A DNA stretch of 64,000 bases, taken from the NCBI RefSeq assembly GCF_000429025.1, contig NZ_AUBB01000036.1:1-64000 (forward strand). Reading direction: 5' to 3'. Position 1 is the stretch's first letter, and each line of letters begins with the position of its first letter. Both the position numbers and the translations under genes were made by a program. The stretch comes from Actinospineispora spinosispora DSM 44797. Its GTDB lineage: Bacteria > Actinomycetota > Actinomycetes > Mycobacteriales > Pseudonocardiaceae. Below, in pieces: positions 1-8,757 of this stretch. Below the pieces are notes generated by a model. That model had not been told where the DNA came from. It made no database searches and was given only the letters and a program-made list of their open reading frames with translations.

Positions 1-425
1 TCGAACACCGACAAAACCAGGAAATCAGCAGGTCAACCAGTCAACAAACCCCCACCAGCGGCAAACGGTCACAGCCAGAACACCGCGATCAGACCCACCC
101 CGACCACCCACACAACGCGGCCAGAAGGGACTTCATGGGCAACCCGAGCCGCACCACAGGGCCCCCAGGGCCCTGCGGTGCGGCTCGGGGCGGCAGCCCC
201 CTCAGTAAAAGCCCCCGGGCGCAGCCCGAAAACCAAACCGCCGCAGCCAGCAGCCCACAAGACCGAAGCCGCAGCCAGCAGCCCGAAGACCAAAGCCGCA
301 GCCCCCGAAACCTTGTGAGTGCTGAGGCCGCCTATAGCCGGTCTTGCCACTCACGACGAAAAGCGTGTCGTGAGTGGCAAGACCGGCTACGCTTCGCGCC
401 GCTTCGCGGTAGACGGCCTCAGCAC
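1..425. other. Gene-free left edge of the window
   Basis: No convincing gene is seen. The stretch holds a strong hairpin (143-189), an imperfect tandem repeat with a period of about 28 bases (GCCGCAGCCAGCAGCCC at 240-256 and again at 268-284, with a partial third copy near 295), and most of a composite palindromic element (311-433). It lies downstream of the minus-strand mce operon, so the hairpin and element probably end that transcript. Open frames here have low-complexity composition and no recognisable domain. Confidence 0.6.
143..189. terminator. Strong GC-rich hairpin downstream of the mce operon
   Basis: Inverted repeat with a 13-bp outer stem (143-155 with 177-189), one mismatch, an 8-bp inner stem (157-164 with 168-175) and a 3-base loop. 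There is no T-run, as is common for actinomycete terminator-like hairpins. It could serve the mce operon or a gene beyond the left edge. Confidence 0.5.
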
Positions 426-433
426 TCACAAGG
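311..433. repeat. Composite GTGAGTG palindromic element, copy A
   Basis: Two nested inverted repeats. Outer arms (311-330 and 414-433) read CCTTGTGAGTGCTGAGGCCG and its complement. An inner hairpin is formed by GCCACTCACGAC and GTCGTGAGTGGC around a short loop. Read on the minus strand, the element begins at the 3' end of the last mce-operon gene, whose TGA stop lies inside the terminal TTGTGAGTG. It is the same family as the copies at 31326-31473 and 47448-47597. Confidence 0.75.
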
Positions 434-896
434 GGGTTAGGGCGGAGAGCAGCCAGCGGCCGGAGACGGACTCCAGGGTCACCTTCACTCGGCTGTTGGC
501 CAGCTTCGGGCTCGGCAACGTGGGCGACTGGGTGGTCTGGTTCAGGAACATCAGCAGATCGACCCGCGACGTGGACGCGTCGATGATCGAGTAGGCGCTG
601 ACGCTGGTGTTGGTGCGGGTCTGCTGCGCCCGGGCCGCCGGGCCGACCTGACCACGGGCCAGGTCGAGGAACTGGTCCTTGAACGGCCCGGTCAGACCGT
701 CAGCGGCAGTGGCCATGTCCCGGTCGAACGAGTTCGCGCTGTAGGACAGCATCGACACGACCTGCTTGCGCGCGGTCTCCGCCGCGGCCTGACGAGCGGC
801 GGCGACAGTGGTGTCGTGCCGCATCCAGAAGAACAGCACCGCATTGACGACCACGAGCAGACCAACGGTCACACCCAGAATGCGCGGCGGGGTCAC
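426..896 (-). CDS. Mce-associated membrane protein, last gene of the mce operon
   Basis: 156 residues. One N-terminal transmembrane segment (about residues 5-24, ILGVTVGLLVVVNAVLFFW) is followed by an exported domain of the kind found in Mce-associated (Mas) proteins, which accompany and may stabilise Mce importers in the envelope. It starts at GTG with a GTGA overlap on the preceding Mas gene, so the two are translationally coupled. The stop codon TGA is part of a repeated GTGAGTG palindromic element. The family role is known; any specific partner is inferred. Confidence 0.8.
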   Translation of the reverse strand: MTPPRILGVTVGLLVVVNAVLFFWMRHDTTVAAARQAAAETARKQVVSMLSYSANSFDRDMATAADGLTGPFKDQFLDLARGQVGPAARAQQTRTNTSVSAYSIIDASTSRVDLLMFLNQTTQSPTLPSPKLANSRVKVTLESVSGRWLLSALTPL

Positions 897-1429
897 GGCA
901 CGAACTCCACTTCAGCGGCGAGCCAGCGACCGGAGATCAACTGCTCGGTGATGGCCATCCGGTAGTCACGCGGCTGCGGCGTCTGCGTCTCGGTGTTCTG
1001 CACGGTGGAGCGCACCGCGAGCAGCACCCGGACGGTGGAGCCCTCGGAGCCGTCGCCGGACACCTTGTCCACCCCCGCGGACAGCACCGAACCGGTGGTG
1101 ACGACGCGGCCCTTCTTCACGATGCCGATGAACTGCTCGGAGTTGTCCCCGAACTGTCCGGCGAAGTCCCCGGTGCTGGAGTCCAGCACCCGTTTGACGT
1201 CCGCCTCGGCGGTGTTGAAGTCGATCGTCGTCAGGTTGACGGCCGCTTCCGAAGCGGCAGCCACGGCGGAGGCGCGCATGCCGTTCTCGGTCCGTGCCGG
1301 CGAGTTCTGGACGAACAGGAACACCGCGGAGCCGAGCAGGAGCACTGCCACCACACCGAGCGCGATGACCGCGGGCGAGCGCCACGAAGGCGGAGACGGG
1401 ACCACAGGACGTTCGGCCAGCACGGTCAT
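893..1429 (-). CDS. Mce-associated membrane protein
   Basis: 178 residues from an ATG at 1429 that overlaps the mceF stop (ATGA). A start 33 bases further upstream is possible but less likely. A proline-rich N-terminus leads into one transmembrane helix (VIALGVVAVLLLGSAVFLFV) and an exported alpha/beta domain ending in the typical SGRWLAAEVEF pattern of Mas proteins. It sits between mceF and a second Mas gene, and probably acts with the Mce complex at the membrane. It resembles the following gene only in architecture. Confidence 0.8.
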   Translation of the reverse strand: MTVLAERPVVPSPPSWRSPAVIALGVVAVLLLGSAVFLFVQNSPARTENGMRASAVAAASEAAVNLTTIDFNTAEADVKRVLDSSTGDFAGQFGDNSEQFIGIVKKGRVVTTGSVLSAGVDKVSGDGSEGSTVRVLLAVRSTVQNTETQTPQPRDYRMAITEQLISGRWLAAEVEFVP

Positions 1430-2829
1430 TTGGCCACCGGGTCCATCATCAGGTTCTGCCACGTCGCCTCCTTCTTCCCCGGCGAGCTCTCCCCCACGCC
1501 GCCGAGAATGAACATCGCTCCGTCAGGGCCGACGCCCTTGCCGTTGGACGGGTCGTAGTGACCGGCGGCTCCGGGCGGGGTGGGCGGCGCGGGCAGCTGC
1601 ACGGCCGGGTTGCCTGCGGTGAGCTGCGGGGCACCGGAGTACATCGTCCGGTAGCCGTCGCCGCGACACTCCCACGGGCTGGCCGCGCGCCGCCCGGGAG
1701 GGCCTTCCTGGCAGGGCAGGTTGCGGGCGCCACGCACGACGCGGTGGTCGTTCTGCGGCAGCTGGCAGTAGCTGCCCGCCCGCGTCTTCATGTCGGCGAG
1801 GTCGTCCGGCGGGCGGTAGCCGAGGTGCTCCCCCTGCTTGGCGTAGCCGACGCTGCAGGTCTGCGGGTTGTCCTGGTTGAACTTCAGATCGAACGCGGTC
1901 GCACCGTCGAACTTGGGGTTCATCCAGCCCTGCTCAGCCGCGAAGATGCGCGGCGCGATCACCAGGATCTGTTCGATGCTCTTGTTGTAGATCGCGGCGA
2001 CCTCGTTGACCGTGGTGAGGTTCGACAGCAGGATCGGCAGCGTCGGCCGGAAGTCCTGGAACACGTCGTCCACCGAGTAGGCGGCGTCCGGCGCGTGGTC
2101 GAGCGTGCCGCGCAGGTGGCCGTCGCTGTCGCGCAGCTGGTCGGAGAACTGCGCGAGATCCTTCGTCCAGGCCCGGATGTTCGCGCTGGATGTCGTCTGG
2201 GTGTCGAGCAGCGTGCCCGCCTGGTCGATCAGCTGCTTGGTCTGTGGATAGTTCGCGTCCGCTTCCCTGGTCAGCAGGTTCGCGTTGTCCAGCAGCGTGC
2301 CGAGCGACGGCCCGGTGTTGTTGAACGCCTTGCCGAACTCGTCGACGACCGTGTTCAGGCTCTTGGTCGGCACCGAGGCGAGCAGGTTGTCGACGTTCTG
2401 CAGCACCGGCGCGATCTGCTTGGGCAACGTCGTGCGGTTCCGCGGGATCGTCGCGCCGTCCGCCAGGTACGGCCCGGCCGCACCGCGCGGGATCAGGTCG
2501 ATGTACTGCTCGCCGACCGCCGAGACGCTGTGTACCTCGGCGTTGGTGTCCACCGGCACCTTGATGTCCGAGCGCACCTGCATGACCACCTCGGCGCCGC
2601 CCTGAGGTGCCAGGTCCATCGCGGTGACCTTGCCGATCTCCGCGCCCCGGTAGGTGACCTTCGCGTTCGGGTACAGCCCGGACGCGTTCGACAGGTGCAC
2701 CTTGAGCGTCGACTGGTTGTAGCCCAGCAGCACCGGGACCTTCGCGTAGACGAAGACCACCGCGCCGATGAAGACCACCGAGATGATGCTGAGCGCCAGC
2801 AGCTGGAACCGGACGAACCTGGCGATCAT
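1426..2829 (-). CDS. mceF: MceF-family substrate-binding protein
   Basis: 467 residues, sixth Mce protein of the operon. An N-terminal transmembrane anchor (residues 5-29) precedes the MCE/MlaD domain (LYPNAKVTYRGAEIGKV), a long helical region, and a Pro/Gly-rich tail (PAPPTPPGAAGHYDP) typical of MceF. In known systems six Mce proteins form a hetero-hexameric tunnel carrying lipids or sterols through the envelope. The start overlaps the mceE stop (ATGA). The substrate cannot be read from the sequence. Confidence 0.88.
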   Translation of the reverse strand: MIARFVRFQLLALSIISVVFIGAVVFVYAKVPVLLGYNQSTLKVHLSNASGLYPNAKVTYRGAEIGKVTAMDLAPQGGAEVVMQVRSDIKVPVDTNAEVHSVSAVGEQYIDLIPRGAAGPYLADGATIPRNRTTLPKQIAPVLQNVDNLLASVPTKSLNTVVDEFGKAFNNTGPSLGTLLDNANLLTREADANYPQTKQLIDQAGTLLDTQTTSSANIRAWTKDLAQFSDQLRDSDGHLRGTLDHAPDAAYSVDDVFQDFRPTLPILLSNLTTVNEVAAIYNKSIEQILVIAPRIFAAEQGWMNPKFDGATAFDLKFNQDNPQTCSVGYAKQGEHLGYRPPDDLADMKTRAGSYCQLPQNDHRVVRGARNLPCQEGPPGRRAASPWECRGDGYRTMYSGAPQLTAGNPAVQLPAPPTPPGAAGHYDPSNGKGVGPDGAMFILGGVGESSPGKKEATWQNLMMDPVAK

Positions 2830-4067
2830 CGGGTGCCTCCGAGAATCCCGCCGAGCGGGTTCTTGTCGGGAAGCGCCGGTGACGAGGGCGCCGGCTTCTT
2901 CTCCTGATATTCCTGCGGCACCGGCTTCCCCGGCGCCCTCGGGACGGGCAGGGTGTTCTCGGTGTCCGGCCCTGGCAGCAAGGGAGCCAAGGGCGCGGTC
3001 GCCGGGTTGGGCGTGCCGTTCTGGTTCTTGCCCGGGTTCTGCAGCGCGAACAGCGTGCCGGCGGCGGGTGTCCCGGACAGGTAGGCCTGGTCCAGCGCCG
3101 CGAGGGTCAGGTCGACGGTGACGAACAGGTTCAGGTAGTCGCCCTTGAAGATCCGCTTGACCGTCTGGGTCGGGAAGATGACCGTCGGGATCAGCCGCAG
3201 CGACTTCGCCAGCGAGTCACCCGAGTTCGCCAGCTCGCGCAGGGAGGGCTCCAGGTCGGCCAGGTTGCCGACCAGGTCGCCCTTGCTGCGGTCGATCACC
3301 CGGTTCGCGGTGTCGCCGAACCGGCTGAGCGTGTCGAGCGTGTGGGTCAGCTGTTCGCGCTGGTCGTTGAGCACGTCCAGCGCCGGTGGGATCGCGTCGA
3401 GCGCGTTCTCCAGCACCGGACGTTGCGCGTCGACCTGCGCGGACAGCCGGTTCAGGCCCTCGATGGCGGCGACGATGTCGGCCTTCTGCTTGTCCAGGCC
3501 CTGGGTGAAGTTCGCCAGGTTGCGCAGCGCCGCCCGCACGTCGGTCTCCCGGCCGCCGAGCGCGCGGTTCAGCTCGACCGTGATAGTGCGGACCTGTTCG
3601 AGCCCACCGCCGTTGAGCAGCGCGGCGACCGCGGCGATGACGTCCTCGGTCTCCGGGTAGTTGCCACTGCTCGCGGCGCCGATGACCGAACCGTCGTGCA
3701 GCCTGCCCACCGGCACGGCGTCGACCGGCGGCCCGAGCTCCAGGTGCTTGGCACCGAGGAGGCTGGTCTGGCCGGTCTTGGCGACCGCGTTCTCCGGCAG
3801 CACGACGTTCGGGTTGAGCTTGACCGTGACCAGCGCGGCCCAGCCGTCCAGCTCGACCGAGGCGACGTGGCCGACGTTGACGTCCGCGACCCGCACCGGG
3901 CTGTTCGGCACCAGGTTCGTCACGTCCCGCATGTGGATGCGGACCGCGTAGGCGCCGTCACCGCTGCCCTGGGTTCCGGGCAGCTCCAGTGAGTTGATGC
4001 CCTGGTACTGGCAGCCGGTGAGGGCGAGAGCCGTCACCGCCAGCACCATCCCTCGGATGAGCTTCAC
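2826..4067 (-). CDS. mceE: MceE-family lipoprotein
   Basis: 413 residues. A short signal peptide ends in the lipobox LTGC (Cys about residue 19), marking it as the lipid-anchored MceE (LprK-like) subunit of the Mce complex. The MCE domain (VPNSPVRVADVNVGHV) follows, then a helical stretch and a Pro-rich C-terminus. It starts at GTG overlapping the mceD stop (GTGA). The position (fifth mce gene) and the lipobox agree on the assignment. Confidence 0.9.
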   Translation of the reverse strand: MKLIRGMVLAVTALALTGCQYQGINSLELPGTQGSGDGAYAVRIHMRDVTNLVPNSPVRVADVNVGHVASVELDGWAALVTVKLNPNVVLPENAVAKTGQTSLLGAKHLELGPPVDAVPVGRLHDGSVIGAASSGNYPETEDVIAAVAALLNGGGLEQVRTITVELNRALGGRETDVRAALRNLANFTQGLDKQKADIVAAIEGLNRLSAQVDAQRPVLENALDAIPPALDVLNDQREQLTHTLDTLSRFGDTANRVIDRSKGDLVGNLADLEPSLRELANSGDSLAKSLRLIPTVIFPTQTVKRIFKGDYLNLFVTVDLTLAALDQAYLSGTPAAGTLFALQNPGKNQNGTPNPATAPLAPLLPGPDTENTLPVPRAPGKPVPQEYQEKKPAPSSPALPDKNPLGGILGGTR

Positions 4068-5341
4068 TTGCCACCTCCGGGCAGCAACAGGTTGGGCAGG
4101 CTCGGCGCGGCGGGAGCGTCTGGCGGAGGTGCACCGGCCTGACCGGGGAAAGGAGTTCCATCAGCAGGTCTGGGACCATTCGGACCGGCGAAGTGCTCGG
4201 CGCCGCTGGGCACCGGGACCCCGCCACCACCGGGGCGGCGGATCGGCGACAGCCCGATCGGCGATTCCTGCACGGCCAGCTGGTTGGCCAGCGGGCCCAG
4301 GTACTTCTGGCAGTTGTCGGTCGCCGTCTTCGGATCGGGTGTCGCGGCGGCGGCCATCGCGTTGCAGATGAAGCTCGCCGGGGTCTGCAGCTGCGCGGTG
4401 ACCAGCGCGCCGGTCGGTGAGTCGGTGCTGCCGGACATGATGTTGATGGCGTTCTGCACCGCGGGGCCACCGACGTGCAGCACCAGCGCGATGTCGTCGC
4501 GCAGCGACGCCAGCGTGCGGGCCAGCTGACCCGCGTTGTCGGTGGTGTGGTCGATGCGGTCGCGGTTCTCCTGCACGAAGTCGGTCACCTGCGCCGACAC
4601 CTCGTCGAACTGCCGCAGCACCTCGCCGAACTCGCCCCGGTTCTCCGCGAGGATCCCGGACACGTCGTCGAGCCGGGACTGGAACTCGACGATCTGGTCG
4701 GCGCTCAGGTTCAGCGCCTGGACGAAGACCTGCAGGTTGCGCACCGTGCTGAACAGGTCGCCGCGCCCCCGGGAGATCGTCTCGATGGCGTGCGACAGCT
4801 GGGTGATCGTCTGGTTGAACCGCTCGCCCTGCCCGTCGGCGTTCTGCGCCGCCACGTCCAGGAACCGGGTCAGTGAACCGGTCTTGTTGGCGCCTTGCGG
4901 ACCGAGCGCGAGGGCGACCTGGTCGAGCTGCTTCTTCAGCTCGTCGAACTCGACCGGCTCGGTCGTGCGCTCCATCGGGATGACGCCGTCCTCGGCCAGC
5001 TTGGGGCCGCCGGAGTACGCGGGGGCGATCTGCAGGTAGCGGGTGGCGACCAGGGTCGGCGACACGATCGCGGCACCGGCGGTCGCGGGCAGCGAGTACT
5101 TGCCGTCGTAGTGGAAGTCCACCCGCACCCGGTCACCCTCCGGCGTGATCTTGTCGATCTTGCCGACGGCCACCCCGAGGATGCGGACCGTGTCCTTCAC
5201 GTAGACGCCCTTGACCTCACCGAAGTAGGCCGTCGCGTGCTTGGTGGTCGCGCCGCGGAACAGGAAGATCGCCAGCGCGACGACCGCCACGACGGCCACC
5301 AGCACGGTGACGACCAGCGGGAACCGGGACCTGAGCATCAC
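4064..5341 (-). CDS. mceD: MceD-family protein
   Basis: 425 residues. An N-terminal membrane anchor (LVVTVLVAVVAVVALAIFLF) is followed by the MCE domain (VKDTVRILGVAVGKIDKI) and a long coiled region. The C-terminal third is rich in Pro, Gly and Ala, including a PNLLLPGGGK end that recurs at the end of mceC. A GTG at 5341 overlaps the mceC stop; an ATG one codon later is an equally good start. It is the fourth subunit of the predicted importer tunnel. Confidence 0.88.
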   Translation of the reverse strand: MMLRSRFPLVVTVLVAVVAVVALAIFLFRGATTKHATAYFGEVKGVYVKDTVRILGVAVGKIDKITPEGDRVRVDFHYDGKYSLPATAGAAIVSPTLVATRYLQIAPAYSGGPKLAEDGVIPMERTTEPVEFDELKKQLDQVALALGPQGANKTGSLTRFLDVAAQNADGQGERFNQTITQLSHAIETISRGRGDLFSTVRNLQVFVQALNLSADQIVEFQSRLDDVSGILAENRGEFGEVLRQFDEVSAQVTDFVQENRDRIDHTTDNAGQLARTLASLRDDIALVLHVGGPAVQNAINIMSGSTDSPTGALVTAQLQTPASFICNAMAAAATPDPKTATDNCQKYLGPLANQLAVQESPIGLSPIRRPGGGGVPVPSGAEHFAGPNGPRPADGTPFPGQAGAPPPDAPAAPSLPNLLLPGGGK

Positions 5342-6483
5342 TTACCTCCACCAGGGAGCAGCGGGGAGTTGCCGGGCGCCAGCGGCGAGCTGGACCCGGG
5401 CGCGAACGGACCCTCGGCCGGCAGTGGCAGCTGCGCGGGAGAGGGAGCGCCGGCCGGATTCGGTCCCAGCGGCGGACCTGAGGTGGCCAGCGTGCCCAGG
5501 TACGGCGCGAACGGCGCGAACGCACCGGCGGTCAGGTTCTCGACCTTCGCCTCGAAGAACGGGCCGCTGGCGATCGCGTCACCGAGGCCCTGGGCGTACG
5601 GGCCCAGTGCCTTGATCGTGCGGGTCAGGTTGCCCTCGTTGTCCCGCAACGTGTCGATCAGCCTGTTGACCCGGTCCAGTACCGGTCCGATCTGGTGTTC
5701 GTTGTCGTCGATCGTTCCCTGCACCTGGTCGGCGAGGTCGACGGCGTGGCGCAGCAGGTCCCGGATGACCTCGCGGCGCCGCTGCAGCTCACCGAGCAGC
5801 TGGTTGCCATCGGTCATGAGGCGGGTGAGCTGCTGGCTGCGGTCCCGCAGGATCGTCGTGACCCCGTTGGCGTTGCCGAGCAGCCCGATGAGCGCCTGGT
5901 CGCGGCTGTTGATCGTCTCGGACACCTTCGTCAGCCCGTCGAGGCTGCCGGTGATGTCGTCTTTCTTGAGACCGCGGAACGAGTCGGCGAACGTGTCCAT
6001 CGCGACGCCGAGGCGCTTCGTGTCGATCTCACCGAGGCGGCGGGTGACGTCCTCGACGCCGGTCGTGACGCTGTACGGGGCGGTCGTGCGGGCGAGCGGG
6101 ATCGTGCTGCCGCTGGGCAGGATGTTCACACCCTTCGGCGCGACCGCGAGGTAGCGCTTGCCCAGCAGCGTCTGGGTCTTGATCGCGGCGGTGGACCGGT
6201 CGGTGAGGTTGGCGCCCCGCAGCCCGAAGGTCACGATGACCTTCGCGCCGTCCAGCTCGATGTCCTTCACGACACCCGCCTGGACACCCGCGACCCGCAC
6301 CACGTCACCGTCCTGCAGCCCGCCTGCCTCGGCGAACTCGGCGTAGTAGGTGGTGCCGGCGATGAACGGCGCCTTGCCGATGGTGAAGGAGACGATCGTC
6401 AGCACCACCAGCGTCACGACGCCGATGACCGCGATCGGGACGGGGTTCTTCTCCCGGAACCTGACGTTCATGCTGGGACTCAT
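5338..6483 (-). CDS. mceC: MceC-family protein
   Basis: 381 residues from the ATG at 6483, which overlaps the mceB stop (ATGA). A longer reading frame exists upstream but lies wholly inside mceB. Transmembrane anchor (AVIGVVTLVVLTIVSFTIG), MCE domain (LQDGDVVRVAGVQAGVVKDI), helical region, and a Pro-rich tail ending in SPLLPGGGK. Third Mce subunit; the family role is lipid or sterol import together with the YrbE permeases and an MceG ATPase. Confidence 0.88.
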   Translation of the reverse strand: MSPSMNVRFREKNPVPIAVIGVVTLVVLTIVSFTIGKAPFIAGTTYYAEFAEAGGLQDGDVVRVAGVQAGVVKDIELDGAKVIVTFGLRGANLTDRSTAAIKTQTLLGKRYLAVAPKGVNILPSGSTIPLARTTAPYSVTTGVEDVTRRLGEIDTKRLGVAMDTFADSFRGLKKDDITGSLDGLTKVSETINSRDQALIGLLGNANGVTTILRDRSQQLTRLMTDGNQLLGELQRRREVIRDLLRHAVDLADQVQGTIDDNEHQIGPVLDRVNRLIDTLRDNEGNLTRTIKALGPYAQGLGDAIASGPFFEAKVENLTAGAFAPFAPYLGTLATSGPPLGPNPAGAPSPAQLPLPAEGPFAPGSSSPLAPGNSPLLPGGGK

Positions 6484-7532
6484 TCGGCCGCTCCCAGTTT
6501 GCACCGGTCGATGTTGTTGTTCGGGCCGATCCACGGCGTGTAGAAGGACGACCCGCCCGGCGCGCTGAGCTTGAGCCGGATGCTGCAGAGGTAGATGTTC
6601 ACGTAGCTGCCGTGGGCGCCGAACCGGCTGATCCGCGAGTAGTCGCCGGGCAGGTCCCGCAGGACCTCTTCGACGACGTCGGTGTTGCGGTTGAGCACCT
6701 CGGCGGTGCGGCCCAGCTCGTGCAGCGTGTCCTTGAGCGGCGGCCGGGCGTCGTGCAGCAGGTCGGCCGCGTTCGCCGCGACGTCGTCGATGTGGCCGAG
6801 CGACTTCCCGATCGTGTCGCGGTCCTTCGACAACCCGGTGACCAGCTCCTGCAGCCGGATCACGGTGTCGCTCAGCTGCGGCCCGCGCTGGTTGAGCGTG
6901 GCGAGCACGTTGTTCAGGTTGGTGATGAGCGAGCCGATGACCTCGTCGTGGTCGGCCAGCGTCCGGCTCAGCGAGGACGTGCTGGAGAACAGGTCGGAGA
7001 TCGTGCCGCCCTGCCCCTGCAGCACCGTGACCAGCTCGTTCGTCAGCTGGTTGACCTGGTCGGGCTGCAGCCCCTGCAGCAGCGGCTGGAACCCGGACAG
7101 CAGCGAGTCCAGGTCCAGCGCCGGCGTGGTCTGGGTGATCGGGATCGTCGCGCCTGCCGACAGCGGCCTGCTCGGTTCGGGGCCGGCGGTGAGCTCCAGG
7201 AACCGGTCACCGGTCAGGTTCTTGTACCGGATGATCGCCCTGGTCCCGACGTTCAGCGGGCGCTTGTCCTCCACCTCGAAGGTGACCAGCGCCAGGCTGT
7301 TGTTCTGGACCTCGACGTCGGTGACCTTGCCGACCTTGACCCCGGCCACCCGGACCAGCTCGTTGACCTTGAGCCCCGAGCTGTCCGAGAACACCGCGTG
7401 GAACGTCGTGGACCTGCCGGTGTTCGCCTGCCCGAACTCGGCGGCGAGGACCAGCAGGATCAGCGCGCTGAACGCGGCGAATATGCCGACCTTGATGAAC
7501 GGGCCGGTCACGTGCAGAGCTGACTTCGCCAT
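6480..7532 (-). CDS. mceB: MceB-family protein
   Basis: 350 residues. N-terminal membrane anchor (KVGIFAAFSALILLVLAAEF), MCE domain (LKVNELVRVAGVKVGKVTDV) and a compact helical region with no long proline tail. It ends in the conserved MceB-type segment (YVNIYLCSIRLKL...PWIGPNNNIDRCKLG). Two Cys near the end may form a disulphide. ATG start one base from the mceA stop codon. Confidence 0.88.
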   Translation of the reverse strand: MAKSALHVTGPFIKVGIFAAFSALILLVLAAEFGQANTGRSTTFHAVFSDSSGLKVNELVRVAGVKVGKVTDVEVQNNSLALVTFEVEDKRPLNVGTRAIIRYKNLTGDRFLELTAGPEPSRPLSAGATIPITQTTPALDLDSLLSGFQPLLQGLQPDQVNQLTNELVTVLQGQGGTISDLFSSTSSLSRTLADHDEVIGSLITNLNNVLATLNQRGPQLSDTVIRLQELVTGLSKDRDTIGKSLGHIDDVAANAADLLHDARPPLKDTLHELGRTAEVLNRNTDVVEEVLRDLPGDYSRISRFGAHGSYVNIYLCSIRLKLSAPGGSSFYTPWIGPNNNIDRCKLGAAE

Positions 7533-7533
7533 G

Positions 7534-8757
7534 TCAGTTGCCCTTCTTCTGCGCCACGCCGGGGACCGGCAGGCCGGTGCCGGGGTGCCCGAACAGCTGC
7601 ACCACGAGCGGCGGCTGACCTGGCTGGTAGGCGTTGTTGCCCGGGTCGAGCTCGGGTGCGGTCGGGTCGCCCTTCGGCACGGCGGGCGGGAACTTGGTCA
7701 CGTTCGGCATGCCCGAGCAGCCCGGCCCCTCGTGGTGGCTGAGCACGTTCGGCTGGTCCGGGCGGTAGGTCTCGTCACCGGGCTCGACGACGGTGTGCGT
7801 CATGATCCCGGCGATCGGCTTGAAGCCGGGGCCGTCGCCACCGAAGGCGATCGACAGCCTGCGGTGCGCCTCCTCCGCCCCCTGGAACAGGCAGACGAAC
7901 TCCGGCGAGTACTTGCGCAGCAGCCGGGTCGTCGGGCGCAGCGAGTCGAGCATGTCGGACAGGTCGTCGCCGTTGTCCTCCAGCAGGTCGTGCCCGTCGT
8001 CGCCGAGGGTCGTGAGGCTCAGCAGCGTGGAGGCGAACTCCGGACCCTTCTCCGACAGCGTGTCGCTGGTGACCGTGACGTTGTCCAGCAGCGTCAGCAG
8101 GTCGGGTGTGACGTCGGCGTACAGGTTCGCGACCTTGTTCGTCTTGATCAGGTCGGTCTGGATCGTCGGCAGATCAGTGTTGATCTTCTTCAGGTAGTCG
8201 GAGCCGACCTTCAGCGTGTCGCCGAGCTTGTCGCCCCTGCCGTTGAGTGCCTGCGCCAGCGCGCCGAGCGTCGTGTTGACCTTCGCCGGGTGCAGCACGT
8301 TCAGCACCTTGGTCAGGTTGTCGAACAGCTCGTTGACCTCGACCGTCACCTGGTCGGCGTGGATGACCGACCCGGCCTGAAGTGGCCGCGAGGACGGCTG
8401 GGCCGGCATGGACAGGTTGACGAACTTGTTGCCGAACGCGGTCAGCTGTTCCAGGGAAACCGTGACGTTCGACGGGATGCGCCCGACCTTGTCCGGCTGC
8501 ATCGCCAGGGTGATCTGTGCGTGCCGGCCGTCGTCGGTCAGCCCGACCTTCGACACCCGGCCGACGTCGATGCCGTCGAGCTTGACCCGGTTCTTCGGCT
8601 CCATCTGCAGCCCGGCGCGGTCGGCCTGGAGCGTCACCGGGACCGTCGAGGTGAACGCGTTGTTGTACATGCCGATGGTGAGGAAGCCGAGCAGGATCAC
8701 CACGGCGATCAGCGCGATGCCGGCGAGCCGGGTCCCGGTCTTCTCTCGGGCGCTCAT
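7534..8757 (-). CDS. mceA: MceA-family protein
   Basis: 407 residues, first Mce subunit after the permeases. N-terminal membrane anchor (AGIALIAVVILLGFLTIGMY), MCE domain (MEPKNRVKLDGIDVGRVSKV), extended coiled region with the usual MceA LADNLTKVLNVLHP-like pattern, and a short proline-rich end. The ATG overlaps the yrbEB stop (ATGA), so the permease and Mce subunits are translationally linked. Confidence 0.88.
   Translation of the reverse strand: MSAREKTGTRLAGIALIAVVILLGFLTIGMYNNAFTSTVPVTLQADRAGLQMEPKNRVKLDGIDVGRVSKVGLTDDGRHAQITLAMQPDKVGRIPSNVTVSLEQLTAFGNKFVNLSMPAQPSSRPLQAGSVIHADQVTVEVNELFDNLTKVLNVLHPAKVNTTLGALAQALNGRGDKLGDTLKVGSDYLKKINTDLPTIQTDLIKTNKVANLYADVTPDLLTLLDNVTVTSDTLSEKGPEFASTLLSLTTLGDDGHDLLEDNGDDLSDMLDSLRPTTRLLRKYSPEFVCLFQGAEEAHRRLSIAFGGDGPGFKPIAGIMTHTVVEPGDETYRPDQPNVLSHHEGPGCSGMPNVTKFPPAVPKGDPTAPELDPGNNAYQPGQPPLVVQLFGHPGTGLPVPGVAQKKGN

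Noticed and set aside
240..300. Short tandem repeat as a possible CRISPR array
   Set aside because: Period about 28 with no distinct spacers, only two full copies and no cas genes.
1558..2907. Long plus-strand open frame (449 codons) opposite mceF
   Set aside because: It is Arg/Val/Asp-rich antisense reading of mceF with no domain; mceF has a clear MCE domain, anchor and coupled start.
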